64,000 bases of DNA. Source: Virgibacillus oceani (lineage in GTDB: Bacteria; Bacillota; Bacilli; Bacillales; Amphibacillaceae). The DNA lies in assembly GCF_014638995.1 (NCBI RefSeq), contig NZ_BMFR01000006.1, forward strand, positions 62,001-126,000, given 5' to 3'. The stretch's first letter is position 1. Each line of letters opens with the position of its first letter. The position numbers were made by a program, and so were the translations under genes. Below are positions 23,936-33,195 of the stretch, in pieces. Under the pieces are notes generated by a model. It was not told where the DNA came from. It saw only the letters and a list, made by a program, of their open reading frames with translations, and searched no databases.

Positions 23936-25198
23936 ATGGAGATCGGACCTTATATCAAATTACACCGTATTAAACAAGAAATGACCCAAGCAGAGCTGGC
24001 TGAAGGAATAGTTTCTTTTGCCTATTTGTCAAAAATTGAAAACCAAAAAACGGAAGCAAGCCCTGATGTTATCAGCTTGCTGTGCACCCGCCTCGGGATC
24101 CAGCTGGATAATGAAAAGGATATAACCATTAAAGAGAAATGCCAGCAATGGTTTGGTCAATTATTTGAGGTTAATAATAAAGAAGAAATTAAAAAGAATT
24201 ACAAAGAACTTGAAGAATTAATGGAAACAACACATTCAGAAAGTCTTGTAATGTATGAGATACATAAGATTAGATACTTCTTGATTTTAGGTGAAAAGGA
24301 AGAAGCGTTAAAACAAATTAATAGTCTTGCTGAAATATCCAGCACTTTTGATAGTTTACACCAGTTTTACTGGTATAAATTTAAGGGTAATTATAATTCA
24401 ACTGATGGAGAGTTTAATCAGGCAATGAGAATGTACAAGTTAGCGGAAGATAAGCTTAATCAGCTTGATCTGGCAGAGGAAGAAATAGCTGATTTGCATT
24501 ACACGATTGCTGTAACACATAGTAAATTACGTAATACACTTGAATCGATTGATTATGCAGATAGGGCTTTAGACATTTTTCGGATTCAATATAACTTTAT
24601 AAGATGTGCACAATGCCACATTTTGTTAGGTATATCATATCGTCGAATCAAAATGTATGATAAGTCCATAAAAAATCATAATTTGGCAAAGCATCTGGGG
24701 AATTTAAGTAAAAATAAACAGGTTATTCAATTAACGAATCAAAATTTAGGATATTTACACTCTACTAAAGGTGATATCAAAGAAGCAATTCATTATTACA
24801 CCGAGGTTGTAGATGATCCGGAAGTAGACTTAAATGCAAGATTGACTGCGGTTACATCACTAATAAAGGAGTATTATAATATTTATAATATAGATCAGAC
24901 TAAGGAAATGATTGAAAAAGGAATGGAGCTTTTAGAAGGAGATGTAAGTGAAACATACAGGCTATACCGGTATGTTATCAATACTTATGATTATGCAATT
25001 AAGCAAGAAAAAGAAAAATTTGAATCACTCGTTATTGACGAGTTTATTCCATATTTACGCAAGCATAAAGACTACGCAAATCTGGTTGTTTATGCAAACA
25101 TGCTTGGTAAACACTACGAGAAAGTAAGTAAGTACAAGGATTCCGTCAAGTATTATAAGCTTGCAAATCTTACTTACGAGGAATTAGTCAACCTTTAA
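23936..25198 (+). CDS. RNPP-like (NprR/PlcR-type) peptide-responsive regulator
   Basis: This 420-aa cytoplasmic regulator has an XRE helix-turn-helix at residues 5-60 (MTQAELAEGI, then YLSKIENQKTEASPDVISLLC). A long array of helical hairpins resembling TPRs follows from about residue 65 to the end. This layout is that of RNPP regulators such as NprR and PlcR, whose TPR domain binds a re-imported short peptide. The strongest support is the 47-aa secreted pro-peptide encoded 14 bases downstream. It might control that peptide gene, its own promoter, rocA or the putP unit. Assignment to one RNPP subgroup is not possible by eye. Confidence 0.8.
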   Translation: MEIGPYIKLHRIKQEMTQAELAEGIVSFAYLSKIENQKTEASPDVISLLCTRLGIQLDNEKDITIKEKCQQWFGQLFEVNNKEEIKKNYKELEELMETTHSESLVMYEIHKIRYFLILGEKEEALKQINSLAEISSTFDSLHQFYWYKFKGNYNSTDGEFNQAMRMYKLAEDKLNQLDLAEEEIADLHYTIAVTHSKLRNTLESIDYADRALDIFRIQYNFIRCAQCHILLGISYRRIKMYDKSIKNHNLAKHLGNLSKNKQVIQLTNQNLGYLHSTKGDIKEAIHYYTEVVDDPEVDLNARLTAVTSLIKEYYNIYNIDQTKEMIEKGMELLEGDVSETYRLYRYVINTYDYAIKQEKEKFESLVIDEFIPYLRKHKDYANLVVYANMLGKHYEKVSKYKDSVKYYKLANLTYEELVNL

Positions 25199-25212
25199 AG
25201 GAGGGGAGAATT

Positions 25213-25356
25213 ATGAAGAAATTGATTGCTTCAGTAGCGCTGGGCACTCTTCTTGTTGCTGGATTTTTGTTCTCACAGGACAATCAGCCAGCAGATACAG
25301 CAATGGACTTAGAGCCTAGCATTTTTTCAATTGGCAACACCGGCTCTTTCTTCTAA
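25213..25356 (+). CDS. Candidate secreted signalling pro-peptide (PapR/NprX-like), 47 aa
   Basis: This small gene has a very strong RBS (AAAGGAGGGGAG) and lies 14 bases behind the regulator. The product has a Lys-Lys start, a hydrophobic export segment at residues 4-20 (LIASVALGTLLVAGFLF), a polar and acidic middle, and ends in SIGNTGSFF. Size, layout and position match the pro-peptides of RNPP systems, which are exported, trimmed and re-imported by Opp. The mature signal is probably the last 5-9 residues; this is inference. A terminator follows about 50 bases later, closing a two-gene unit. Confidence 0.8.
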   Translation: MKKLIASVALGTLLVAGFLFSQDNQPADTAMDLEPSIFSIGNTGSFF

Positions 25357-25406
25357 GCTAGAAGAATTCTAGTCAATCATTTTTTTACCCTATTACTATA
25401 TGATTT

Positions 25407-25444
25407 GCCTGAAATGGTGTGGAAACTGTTTCAGGCCTTTTTTT
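25407..25444 (+). terminator. Terminator of the regulator/pro-peptide unit
   Basis: GCCTGAAA pairs with TTTCAGGC (8 bp) around a 14-base loop, followed by seven Ts. Confidence 0.85.
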
Positions 25445-25458
25445 GTCAAAAAAGATAT

Positions 25459-25542
25459 TATGACTTAAGAAATATGTATCCGCTTACTTAAAGAAAGCAA
25501 AAATTCAAAACTATTCTAATATGACCTAAGCCCTATTATGAC
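25459..25542 (+). promoter_or_regulatory. Repeated TATGACYTAAG boxes upstream of the symporter unit
   Basis: TATGACTTAAG at 25459-25469 and TATGACCTAAG at 25520-25530 are spaced 61 bp, about six helical turns. A third partial copy, TATGAC, is at 25537. They lie 130-215 bases before the 34-aa gene at 25675, in a 318-bp gap that otherwise holds only the terminator and AT-rich DNA. They are candidate activator sites, possibly for the neighbouring RNPP-like regulator. Confidence 0.4.
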
Positions 25543-25674
25543 AGGGTTAATACCATAAATTCGAAACTAGACAGGTGCTATTGTAAAAAGATACATGATG
25601 TGTAAATATTATGTATATGCTATTATATAGGTACTATTTAGTATTTATAAATTATTCAGAAAGGGGTGTGGAAA

Positions 25675-25779
25675 ATGGAATATACAATTTCAGGTATTAC
25701 ATGGTTTTGGATATTTGTACCCATGCCATTATTGATTATTTTGTCCATTATTTCATTATTTACGGAAAGGAGTAATTAA
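25675..25779 (+). CDS. Small single-pass membrane protein, likely symporter accessory peptide (34 aa)
   Basis: The product is 34 aa with one hydrophobic helix (residues 9-28, WFWIFVPMPLLIILSIISLF) and a short polar tail. AAAGGGGTG precedes its ATG. Its last codons contain the RBS (AAAGGAG) of the symporter gene, and the two genes are only 3 bases apart, so they should be translated together. Small one-helix proteins are encoded next to several sodium/solute symporters; this position suggests the same role for PutP here. Confidence 0.75.
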   Translation: MEYTISGITWFWIFVPMPLLIILSIISLFTERSN

Positions 25780-25782
25780 ACC

Positions 25783-27303
25783 ATGGAAATAGAAACACTG
25801 ATTACATTTATTGTTTATTTAGTTGGTATGCTTGTTATCGGTCTAATTATGTATTTTAGGACAAATGATTTATCCGATTATGTATTGGGTGGACGTACAC
25901 TTGGTCCAGGAGTTGCCGCATTAAGTGCAGGTGCGTCGGATATGAGTGGATGGTTATTGCTTGGTCTTCCTGGCGCTATATATGCAACTGGTTTATCTGA
26001 GGCATGGATGGCAATTGGACTTTCAGTAGGTGCTTATTTGAACTGGCAATTTGTTGCGAAACGTTTACGTGTCTATACAGAGGTTTCCAACGATTCTGTT
26101 ACAGTTCCAGACTTCTTAGAAAACCGCTTCAAAGATAAATCTCACATTCTACGAGTGATTTCTGCTTTAGTAATCTTATTATTTTTCACGTTTTATACAT
26201 CATCGGGAATGGTCGCAGGTGCAAAGCTTTTCGAGGCATCTTTTGGACTATCTTATCAATCTGCACTTTGGATCGGTACAATTGTCGTAGTGTCCTATAC
26301 ACTATTGGGTGGATTCCTGGCAGTGGCATGGACGGACTTTTTCCAAGGATTATTGATGTTCCTGGCACTAATTGTTGTTCCAATCGTTGCCCTTAATGAA
26401 TTGGGTGGCTGGGGTGCTGCAGTAGATGCTGTTGGTCAAATCAATCCAAGCCACCTAAATATGGTTGAAGGTGTCGGTATATTAGCAATTATTTCATCTG
26501 TTGCGTGGGGATTAGGATATTTTGGTCAGCCACATATTATTGTCCGGTTTATGGCATTGCGTTCACCGAAGGATGTTCCGAAAGCTAAATTTATCGGAAC
26601 AACATGGATGATTTTAGGTCTATATGGTGCAATATTTACTGGGTTCGTGGGTCTTGCATTTATCAGCACACAGGATGTTTCCGTACTTGGTAAATTTGGT
26701 ATTGATGTTGTTACAGAAGATGGGCTGCAAATGCTCGCTGACCCTGAAAAAATCTTTATCGCATTTTCGCAAATTTTATTTCACCCAATCGTTGCCGGGG
26801 TGCTATTAGCGGCAATACTTTCGGCGATTATGAGTACCATTGACTCTCAATTGCTTGTATCTTCTTCAGCCGTAGCGGAAGACTTTTACAAGGCTATTTT
26901 CCGTAAAAAAGCTTCCGATAAAGAATTGATTTGGGTAGGACGAATTGCCACTATTGCTATTGCATTAATCGCTACCGTTATTGCATTTAATCCAGAAAGC
27001 TCTGTACTTGAATTAGTTGGCTATGCATGGGCAGGGTTTGGTGCAGCATTTGGACCGATTATCCTATTATCGCTATTCTGGAAAAGAATTACTCGTAATG
27101 GTGCATTAGCAGGTATCATTGTCGGTGCTGTCACTGTAATCATCTGGGGTGATTTCCTTTCAGGTGGAATCTTTGATTTATATGAGATTGTACCAGGATT
27201 CTTATTTAACTTAATTGTTACTATTATTGTTAGCTTGATGGAAAAACCATCAGCGGAAATTGAAGCAGAATTTGATGAGACAGTAGCAAAATTAAAAGAA
27301 TAG
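25783..27303 (+). CDS. putP: Sodium/proline symporter PutP
   Basis: This sodium:solute symporter family protein has 506 aa and about 13 hydrophobic helices. Segments YVLGGRTLGPGVAALSAGASDMSGWLL near residue 30 and WGLGYFGQPHIIVRFMA near residue 245 are typical of PutP/OpuE proline carriers. Import of proline would feed the P5C dehydrogenase encoded upstream, or serve osmoprotection as OpuE does in B. subtilis; sequence alone does not separate these. Confidence 0.9.
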   Translation: MEIETLITFIVYLVGMLVIGLIMYFRTNDLSDYVLGGRTLGPGVAALSAGASDMSGWLLLGLPGAIYATGLSEAWMAIGLSVGAYLNWQFVAKRLRVYTEVSNDSVTVPDFLENRFKDKSHILRVISALVILLFFTFYTSSGMVAGAKLFEASFGLSYQSALWIGTIVVVSYTLLGGFLAVAWTDFFQGLLMFLALIVVPIVALNELGGWGAAVDAVGQINPSHLNMVEGVGILAIISSVAWGLGYFGQPHIIVRFMALRSPKDVPKAKFIGTTWMILGLYGAIFTGFVGLAFISTQDVSVLGKFGIDVVTEDGLQMLADPEKIFIAFSQILFHPIVAGVLLAAILSAIMSTIDSQLLVSSSAVAEDFYKAIFRKKASDKELIWVGRIATIAIALIATVIAFNPESSVLELVGYAWAGFGAAFGPIILLSLFWKRITRNGALAGIIVGAVTVIIWGDFLSGGIFDLYEIVPGFLFNLIVTIIVSLMEKPSAEIEAEFDETVAKLKE

Positions 27304-27314
27304 CAACGATCAAG

Positions 27315-27368
27315 ATATCCACACTCCCATTTTTGGCTATAATAGCTTTGTGGGGTGTGGATATTTTT
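27315..27368 (+). terminator. Terminator after putP
   Basis: ATATCCACAC and CCCA pair with TGGG and GTGTGGATAT, with one bulged T. The apical part GCTATAATAGC can also fold. TTTTT follows. Confidence 0.85.
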
Positions 27369-27465
27369 GTGCCCTGTATCCTCCATTAGTTGCCTACATA
27401 CTACTAATTCTGCTATTATCAATAGTATTGTGAGAGTTTTTCTATATGTATATGGAGGTGTAAAT

Positions 27466-27756
27466 ATGGCAGATATTTCAAAGGATCAAGTGAAGCATGT
27501 CGCAAATTTGGCAAGACTTGCGATCACAGATGAGGAAGCAGAAAAATTTACGAATCAATTAAGTTCGATTATTAAATATGCTGAACAGCTGAATGAATTA
27601 GATACTGATGGTGTTGAGCCAACTACACACGTATTGGATTTGAAAAACGTTCTGCGTAAGGACGAGCCTAAAGAATGGATTACACAAGAAGATGCACTGA
27701 AAAACGCCCCAGATAAAAAAGGTGACTATTTCCGTGTGCCATCGATTTTGGAATAA
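27466..27756 (+). CDS. gatC: Asp-tRNA(Asn)/Glu-tRNA(Gln) amidotransferase subunit C
   Basis: GatC is the small subunit that stabilises GatA in the complex converting Glu-tRNA(Gln) to Gln-tRNA(Gln). The 96-aa protein carries [18 protein letters not shown] near the start and the conserved ending [11 protein letters not shown]. The ATG at 27466 is chosen because GGAGGTG lies just upstream and the product starts with the family segment; the frame continues upstream without a good RBS. It is first in gatCAB. Confidence 0.95.
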   Translation: MADISKDQVKHVANLARLAITDEEAEKFTNQLSSIIKYAEQLNELDTDGVEPTTHVLDLKNVLRKDEPKEWITQEDALKNAPDKKGDYFRVPSILE

Positions 27757-27768
27757 GGAGGTCAAGAA

Positions 27769-29241
27769 ATGTCATTATTTGACTACAGTATAAAAGAATT
27801 AGAACAGAAGCTGCATAATAAAGAAATAACTGTTACTGATTTGGTTAACACGTCCTATCAACGGATTGAGGAGGTTGACGATCAGGTACAGGCATTTTTA
27901 ACGTTAGATAAAGAGAAGGCTATTAGCACTGCAAAAGAGCTGGATGGGTCAACCGTTGCTGAAAACGAGCATCCTCTTTTTGGTATCCCAAGCGGAATCA
28001 AGGATAACATCGTGACAAAAGCATTAAGAACAACCTGTGGCAGTCAATTTTTAAGAAACTTTGATGATCCGTTATACAATGCAACCGTTGTGGAAAAACT
28101 TAACGATGCAAAGGCTGTAACAATCGGAAAATTGAACATGGATGAATTCGCAATGGGTTCATCTAATGAAAACTCGAGCTTCACACCTACACGAAATCCT
28201 TGGAATACGGAATATGTTCCCGGCGGTTCCAGTGGCGGATCTGCGGCTGCAGTTGCGGCAGGTGAAGTACTATTTTCATTAGGATCTGACACTGGCGGAT
28301 CAATCCGTCAGCCGGCAGCATTCTGTGGTGTAGTTGGTTTAAAACCTACATATGGAAGAGTATCCCGTTTTGGTTTAGTGGCATTTGCATCATCGTTAGA
28401 TCAAATTGGACCAATAACTAGAAATGTTGAAGATAATGCACGCGTACTTGAAGTTATTTCAGGACATGACAAGATGGATTCCACAAGTGCAAATGTTGAT
28501 GTTCCAGCCTATACCGAAGCATTAACTGGTGATGTAAAAGGGCTGAAAATCGCTGTACCGAAAGAATATCTTGCTGAGGGTGTTTCACCAGATGTCAAAA
28601 AGTCAGTGATGGATGCACTTAAGGTCTATGAATCATTAGGTGCTGAATGGGAAGAGGTTTCTTTGCCGCATTCGAAATATGCGGTTGCAACGTATTACTT
28701 ACTTGCATCCTCAGAAGCATCCGCCAACCTTGCCCGTTTTGATGGTGTACGCTATGGCGTTCGCTCGGAAAATGCGGAAAATATGCTGGATATGTTCAAG
28801 ATGTCCCGAAGTGAAGGCTTTGGGGAAGAGGTTAAACGACGCATCATGCTTGGAACCTATGCATTGTCGTCAGGTTATTATGATGCTTTTTATAAAAAAG
28901 CCCAAAAGGTCCGTACATTAATTAAAAATGACTTTGATAAAATATTTGAAGAATACGATGTTATTATTGGACCAACAACACCAACACCTGCGTTTAAAAT
29001 CGGTGAAAAGGTGGAGGATCCATTAACGATGTATGCAAACGACATATTAACGATTCCAGTTAACTTAGCTGGAGTACCAGCAATTTCTGTACCTTGTGGT
29101 TTATCGGAAAATGGACTTCCATTTGGCTTGCAAATCATTGGAAAATATTTTGATGAGCGTACCGTTTATCGGACTGCACATGCATTCGAACAAGCAACAG
29201 ATCATCATGCGAAACGACCTCAGCTTGGAGGTGCTAACTAA
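27769..29241 (+). CDS. gatA: Asp-tRNA(Asn)/Glu-tRNA(Gln) amidotransferase subunit A
   Basis: GatA is the amidase subunit that frees ammonia from glutamine. The Ser-cisSer-Lys triad lies in GIKDNI (Lys near residue 78) and [15 protein letters not shown] plus [10 protein letters not shown] (around 150-178). The length of 490 aa is normal. It starts 12 bases behind gatC with AAGGAGG. Confidence 0.97.
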   Translation: MSLFDYSIKELEQKLHNKEITVTDLVNTSYQRIEEVDDQVQAFLTLDKEKAISTAKELDGSTVAENEHPLFGIPSGIKDNIVTKALRTTCGSQFLRNFDDPLYNATVVEKLNDAKAVTIGKLNMDEFAMGSSNENSSFTPTRNPWNTEYVPGGSSGGSAAAVAAGEVLFSLGSDTGGSIRQPAAFCGVVGLKPTYGRVSRFGLVAFASSLDQIGPITRNVEDNARVLEVISGHDKMDSTSANVDVPAYTEALTGDVKGLKIAVPKEYLAEGVSPDVKKSVMDALKVYESLGAEWEEVSLPHSKYAVATYYLLASSEASANLARFDGVRYGVRSENAENMLDMFKMSRSEGFGEEVKRRIMLGTYALSSGYYDAFYKKAQKVRTLIKNDFDKIFEEYDVIIGPTTPTPAFKIGEKVEDPLTMYANDILTIPVNLAGVPAISVPCGLSENGLPFGLQIIGKYFDERTVYRTAHAFEQATDHHAKRPQLGGAN

Positions 29242-30671
29242 TGAATTTTGAAACAATTATTGGACTTGAAGTACACGTTGAATTAAAAACAGATTCCAAA
29301 ATATTCAGCCCAAGCCCAAATGCATTTGGTGCGGAGCCGAATTCTAATGTAAACCCAATTGATTTAGGGTATCCAGGTGTATTACCAGTATTAAACGAAG
29401 AAGCGGTAAATTTCGCAATGAAGGCTGCAATGGCGTTGAACTGTGAAATCGCGACAGACACAAAATTTGACCGTAAGAACTATTTTTACCCAGACAATCC
29501 AAAAGCATATCAAATTTCACAGTTTGATAAACCAATCGGTGAAAATGGCTGGATTGAAATTGAAGTGAATGGTAAAAAGAAACGAATCGGTATTACCCGT
29601 TTGCATATAGAAGAAGATGCAGGAAAATTAACACACGGGGATGATGGGTATTCTCTGGTAGACTTTAACCGGCAAGGAACACCATTGATTGAAATCGTCT
29701 CCGAGCCAGATATGCGGTCTCCTGAAGAAGCATATGCATACCTTGAAAAATTAAAAAATATTATTCAATATACAGGCGTATCTGATTGTAAAATGGAAGA
29801 AGGATCACTTCGCTGTGATGCAAACATTTCACTTCGTCCAAGAGGCCAAGAGGAATTTGGAACAAAGACAGAGCTAAAAAACCTTAACTCGTTTGCATAC
29901 GTACAAAAGGGACTTGAATTTGAAGAAACACGCCAGGAGAAAGTTCTCTTAACTGGTGGTGAAATTCTTCAGGAGACCCGCCGATATGATGAGAAGACAA
30001 AAGAAACCATTTTAATGCGTGTCAAGGAAGGATCAGATGATTACCGGTATTTCCCTGAACCTGATCTTGTACCATTGTATATTGATGAGGAATGGAAAGA
30101 ACGTATTCGCAGCCAAATTCCGGAGCTTCCAGATGCACGTAAAAAGCGTTTTATCGAAGAGCTTGGGTTATCGGAATACGATGCTCAGAACTTAACTAGT
30201 TCAAAGGAAATGGCAGACTTTTTTGAAGCGACGACTGAAAATGGCGCTGAAACAAAGCAAGCGTCCAACTGGTTAATGGGTGAGGTATCCGGATACATGA
30301 ACAAGCACCAAAAAGAATTACATGACCTGGCACTTACGCCAGAATCACTTGGTAAAATGATTAAGCTGATTGAAGATGGAACCATTTCATCAAAAATCGC
30401 GAAAAAGGTCTTTGCTGAGTTGGTTGAAAAAGGCGGAGATCCTGAGAAAATAGTAAAAGAAAAAGGACTTGTTCAAATTTCTGATGAAGGACAGCTTCGG
30501 GATATTATCACAAAAATATTGGATGATAATGAACAATCAATTATCGATTACAAAAATGGTAAAGATCGGGCACTTGGCTTTTTAGTAGGACAAACAATGA
30601 AACAGACAAAAGGCCAAGCTAATCCGCCAATGGTTAACAAGATATTGAAGGAAGAAATGGATAAGCGCTAA
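29241..30671 (+). CDS. gatB: Asp-tRNA(Asn)/Glu-tRNA(Gln) amidotransferase subunit B
   Basis: GatB is the kinase/transamidase subunit that activates the misacylated tRNA. It starts [15 protein letters not shown] and contains [16 protein letters not shown] and the [16 protein letters not shown] segment; the C-terminal YqeY-like tRNA-binding domain starts near residue 330. The length of 476 aa is normal. The gatA stop and gatB start overlap by one base (TAATG). Confidence 0.97.
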   Translation: MNFETIIGLEVHVELKTDSKIFSPSPNAFGAEPNSNVNPIDLGYPGVLPVLNEEAVNFAMKAAMALNCEIATDTKFDRKNYFYPDNPKAYQISQFDKPIGENGWIEIEVNGKKKRIGITRLHIEEDAGKLTHGDDGYSLVDFNRQGTPLIEIVSEPDMRSPEEAYAYLEKLKNIIQYTGVSDCKMEEGSLRCDANISLRPRGQEEFGTKTELKNLNSFAYVQKGLEFEETRQEKVLLTGGEILQETRRYDEKTKETILMRVKEGSDDYRYFPEPDLVPLYIDEEWKERIRSQIPELPDARKKRFIEELGLSEYDAQNLTSSKEMADFFEATTENGAETKQASNWLMGEVSGYMNKHQKELHDLALTPESLGKMIKLIEDGTISSKIAKKVFAELVEKGGDPEKIVKEKGLVQISDEGQLRDIITKILDDNEQSIIDYKNGKDRALGFLVGQTMKQTKGQANPPMVNKILKEEMDKR

Positions 30672-30979
30672 ACCTGTGTTTAAAAAGACTGCTGCTATAG
30701 GAATATAGTGGCAGTTTTTTTGAGGTAAGGGATGTAAAATATTGGATAAATACTACGATGCGTAAATCGGCTAAATCAAATGTGTCCCTTAATCCTGCCT
30801 TCTAATTGCCAACCATGGGAAGACAATTTATGGACAGAGCAGATCTGATAGCGGACAAAAATATTGTCTATTAGGCTTTTCAAAAATGGTAAAAAGGTCT
30901 ATGATAAGATTTGTATGTATAAATTAGCTAACAAGTGACGGTACTATACCCTACTGACATTGCAATAGGAGGGAACATA
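30672..30979 (+). other. 308-bp gap before dgkB
   Basis: It contains the gatB terminator at 30682-30721 and AT-rich sequence leading to dgkB. A TATGAT/TAAGAT -10-like stretch lies near 30900-30909, but no convincing -35 box was found. No gene was seen. Confidence 0.6.
30682..30721 (+). terminator. Terminator after gatCAB
   Basis: An 18-bp stem with three G-U pairs (AAAAAGACTGCTGCTATA against the mirrored arm at 30704-30721) encloses a GGAA tetraloop. The right arm ends in seven Ts. Confidence 0.92.
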
Positions 30980-31894
30980 ATGAAGAGAGCCAGAATCATT
31001 TATAACCCTACATCTGGACGTGAGGCTTTTAAAAAGGAATTGCCAGCCGTACTGGAGCGGTTTGAGATAGCTGGATATGAAACATCAACACATGCGACTA
31101 CCTGTGAAGGTGATGCTATAGAAGCGGCCAAAACGGCTGTGGAAAGAGGATACGACTTAGTTGTTGCAGCAGGCGGCGATGGTACAATAAACGAGGTAAT
31201 TAATGGAATAGCGGAAAAGGACTTCAGGCCAAGGCTAGGAATTATCCCTGTAGGAACGACGAATGATTTTGCACGTGCATTATTTATTCCTCGCAATATC
31301 AGTAATGCTGTAGATATTATTTTAAACGATCAATCGATGCCTTTAGATATTGGAAAAGTGAACGACCATTATTTTATAAATATTGCTGGCGGTGGGAAGC
31401 TGACCGAGCTGACATACGAAGTACCCAGCAAGCTAAAAACAATGCTCGGCCAATTAGCTTATTATATGAAGGGAATTGAAATGCTTCCTTCGTTAAAGCC
31501 AACCAGCGTCAGGATTGAATATGACGATGAAGTGCTGGAAGATGACATCATGTTATTCCTAATCTCAAATACAAATTCAATCGGCGGATTTGAAAAACTC
31601 GCACCAACAGCTAAGCTTGACGACGGCTATTTTGATGTCATTATTTTGAAGAAAACAAACCTTGCTGAATTTATTCGGATTGCAACGTTAGCACTAAGAG
31701 GCGCACACCTTGACCATAAAAATGTTATTTACACGAAAGCGAAGCATATAAAAGTGGAGACATCGGAAAAAATGCAATTAAATATCGACGGCGAATTCGG
31801 CGGGCTCCTGCCTGGTGAGTTTAAGAATTTGAAACAGCATGTGGAGATATTTGTTCCAGATGAGTTTGTTGAGAAAAATGATGAAGCTGAATAG
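30980..31894 (+). CDS. dgkB: Diacylglycerol kinase DgkB (YerQ)
   Basis: DgkB phosphorylates diacylglycerol left over from lipoteichoic acid synthesis so that it can return to phospholipid synthesis. The protein is 304 aa with the family segments YNPTSGREAF, AAGGDGTINEVINGI near residue 65 and PVGTTNDFAR near residue 90. The ATG at 30980 is chosen because TAGGAGGG precedes it and the family N-terminus follows. B. subtilis also has this gene shortly after gatCAB. Confidence 0.94.
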   Translation: MKRARIIYNPTSGREAFKKELPAVLERFEIAGYETSTHATTCEGDAIEAAKTAVERGYDLVVAAGGDGTINEVINGIAEKDFRPRLGIIPVGTTNDFARALFIPRNISNAVDIILNDQSMPLDIGKVNDHYFINIAGGGKLTELTYEVPSKLKTMLGQLAYYMKGIEMLPSLKPTSVRIEYDDEVLEDDIMLFLISNTNSIGGFEKLAPTAKLDDGYFDVIILKKTNLAEFIRIATLALRGAHLDHKNVIYTKAKHIKVETSEKMQLNIDGEFGGLLPGEFKNLKQHVEIFVPDEFVEKNDEAE

Positions 31895-31900
31895 TAATTT

Positions 31901-31947
31901 CCCCCGGCAAGATTAGTGTGAATGCGCTATTTTGTTGGGGGATTTTT
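31901..31947 (+). terminator. Terminator after dgkB
   Basis: CCCCCGGCAA pairs with TTGTTGGGGG (10 bp with G-U pairs). The loop contains a second small hairpin, and TTTTT follows at 31943. Confidence 0.8.
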
Positions 31948-32075
31948 CATTCAGCATTAATGTCTAGTAATTCCTAACTATATTAATTTTCACTGTATGT
32001 TTATCTGAAATTAAAATGTATTAGTGGGATGTTTAGAAATGGGTTGATAACTCAATAGTAAAAAGATACTGATTT

Positions 32076-32084
32076 TGGTATAAT
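32076..32084 (+). promoter_or_regulatory. Extended -10 promoter of the nucleotidyltransferase-like pair
   Basis: TGGTATAAT lies 83 bases before the TTG start at 32167. No -35 box at proper spacing is seen. Confidence 0.45.
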
Positions 32085-32166
32085 AGGAGTAGAATATTCA
32101 TTCATAAGTAATAGCACATTTTGTAGCCGCTGTTCACTACCGTAATAAAGGATGTGAAAGAGGGTT

Positions 32167-32721
32167 TTGGAAAAAATAACGAAAGAATTACTCATCGAGG
32201 TTTTGGAAATATTAGATGAAAAACTTGAAGAAAATAAATTAGAGCTCTCATTAAATATTTATGGTGGTACAGTTATGATGGCTTGTTTTGATGCCCGTCC
32301 AGCAACAAAGGATGTCGACGCACTGTTTGATACCTCCACTTTAGTTGAGAATATATTGACAGACATTGCAGAAATGTACGGTTTAAATAGTGATTGGATA
32401 AATCAGGACATTAGAGAACCAATGAGGTATATTAAAGAAGAAAGTTTAAAAGAAATCTGTTCATTTAAAAACTTAAGAGTATTTGCTCCTAGTGCTGAAC
32501 AGATGCTAGCAATGAAAATATTATCTGCAAGACCTGAACCATACAGGGACTTTAATGATGCTGCATTTCTAGTGAATTATTTAAGCATTGACTCATTGGA
32601 ACAGGTATTGAATATTTTTGAAAAATATGTAGGAAGAAAGTATTTGCGAGATCGACAAAAGATGGTTATAAATTATGTTGGAAAGGATCTGAACAAAAAT
32701 TGGAAAGAGTTTTCAATATAA
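32167..32721 (+). CDS. Nucleotidyltransferase-fold protein, DUF6036-like
   Basis: This 184-aa protein resembles the DUF6036 group of minimal nucleotidyltransferases. The segment YGGTVMMACFDARPATKDVDALFD (residues 32-55) has the GG turn followed by Arg-x-Thr-x-Asp-x-Asp that forms the nucleotidyltransferase active site in AbiEii-like proteins. The TTG start is preceded by GAAAGAGGG. A 125-codon gene overlaps its 3' end. The pair sits between dgkB and rlmCD, which are nearly adjacent in B. subtilis, so it looks inserted. A role as a toxin or regulator is possible but unproven. Confidence 0.65.
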   Translation: MEKITKELLIEVLEILDEKLEENKLELSLNIYGGTVMMACFDARPATKDVDALFDTSTLVENILTDIAEMYGLNSDWINQDIREPMRYIKEESLKEICSFKNLRVFAPSAEQMLAMKILSARPEPYRDFNDAAFLVNYLSIDSLEQVLNIFEKYVGRKYLRDRQKMVINYVGKDLNKNWKEFSI

Positions 32722-33077
32722 TAAAAGCAGAAGACTTTAATTTTGCGCTAACAAATTTGCTTATTGATCTTTATTCTTCCCAATATGAGAAATATTTTGA
32801 TGAACTTTTTTTGGATGAAAATGAAATTAATAAGTTAACTGATGAAGAACTAGATAAATTAACAAAGGTTGCAGCCATAATTGAATACGTTGGCAATAGG
32901 CAGCCAAGGGCGAAACTGTATGATTGGATTTATTCGGCATCATTAAAATTAGAAGAGCCCTATGTCCCCGGCGCACCGAAAGAGAGTGTTGCTCGGATTA
33001 AGCGGATTTTTTCTGCCCCGAAAGAATTCTCATTAAGAAATGTCTTTTTTGATGAGAAAACGTTAAAACCAGTATGA
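32700..33077 (+). CDS. Hypothetical protein paired with the nucleotidyltransferase-like gene
   Basis: This 125-aa protein has no recognised domain. It is largely helical and acidic in the first half (LFLDENEINKLTDEELDKL), with a conserved-looking end (FSLRNVFFDEKTLKPV). The TTG start gives a 22-base overlap with the preceding gene, suggesting coupling. No better start is visible. By position it could be the partner or neutraliser of the upstream protein. Confidence 0.6.
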   Translation: MERVFNIIKAEDFNFALTNLLIDLYSSQYEKYFDELFLDENEINKLTDEELDKLTKVAAIIEYVGNRQPRAKLYDWIYSASLKLEEPYVPGAPKESVARIKRIFSAPKEFSLRNVFFDEKTLKPV

Positions 33078-33086
33078 GAAAAAATT

Positions 33087-33130
33087 AATACTCCTTTTTA
33101 ACTCCTTGTGGGTTTTAAAGGAGTATTTTA
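33087..33130 (+). terminator. Terminator after the nucleotidyltransferase-like pair
   Basis: AATACTCCTTT pairs with AAAGGAGTATT (11 bp) around an 18-base apical region with weaker pairing; TTTT follows. Confidence 0.85.
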
Positions 33131-33195
33131 GTTGAAATAGACGAGATATGATAAGATGATAACCACAACATACACGAACGTAAAGGAAGATTAAA

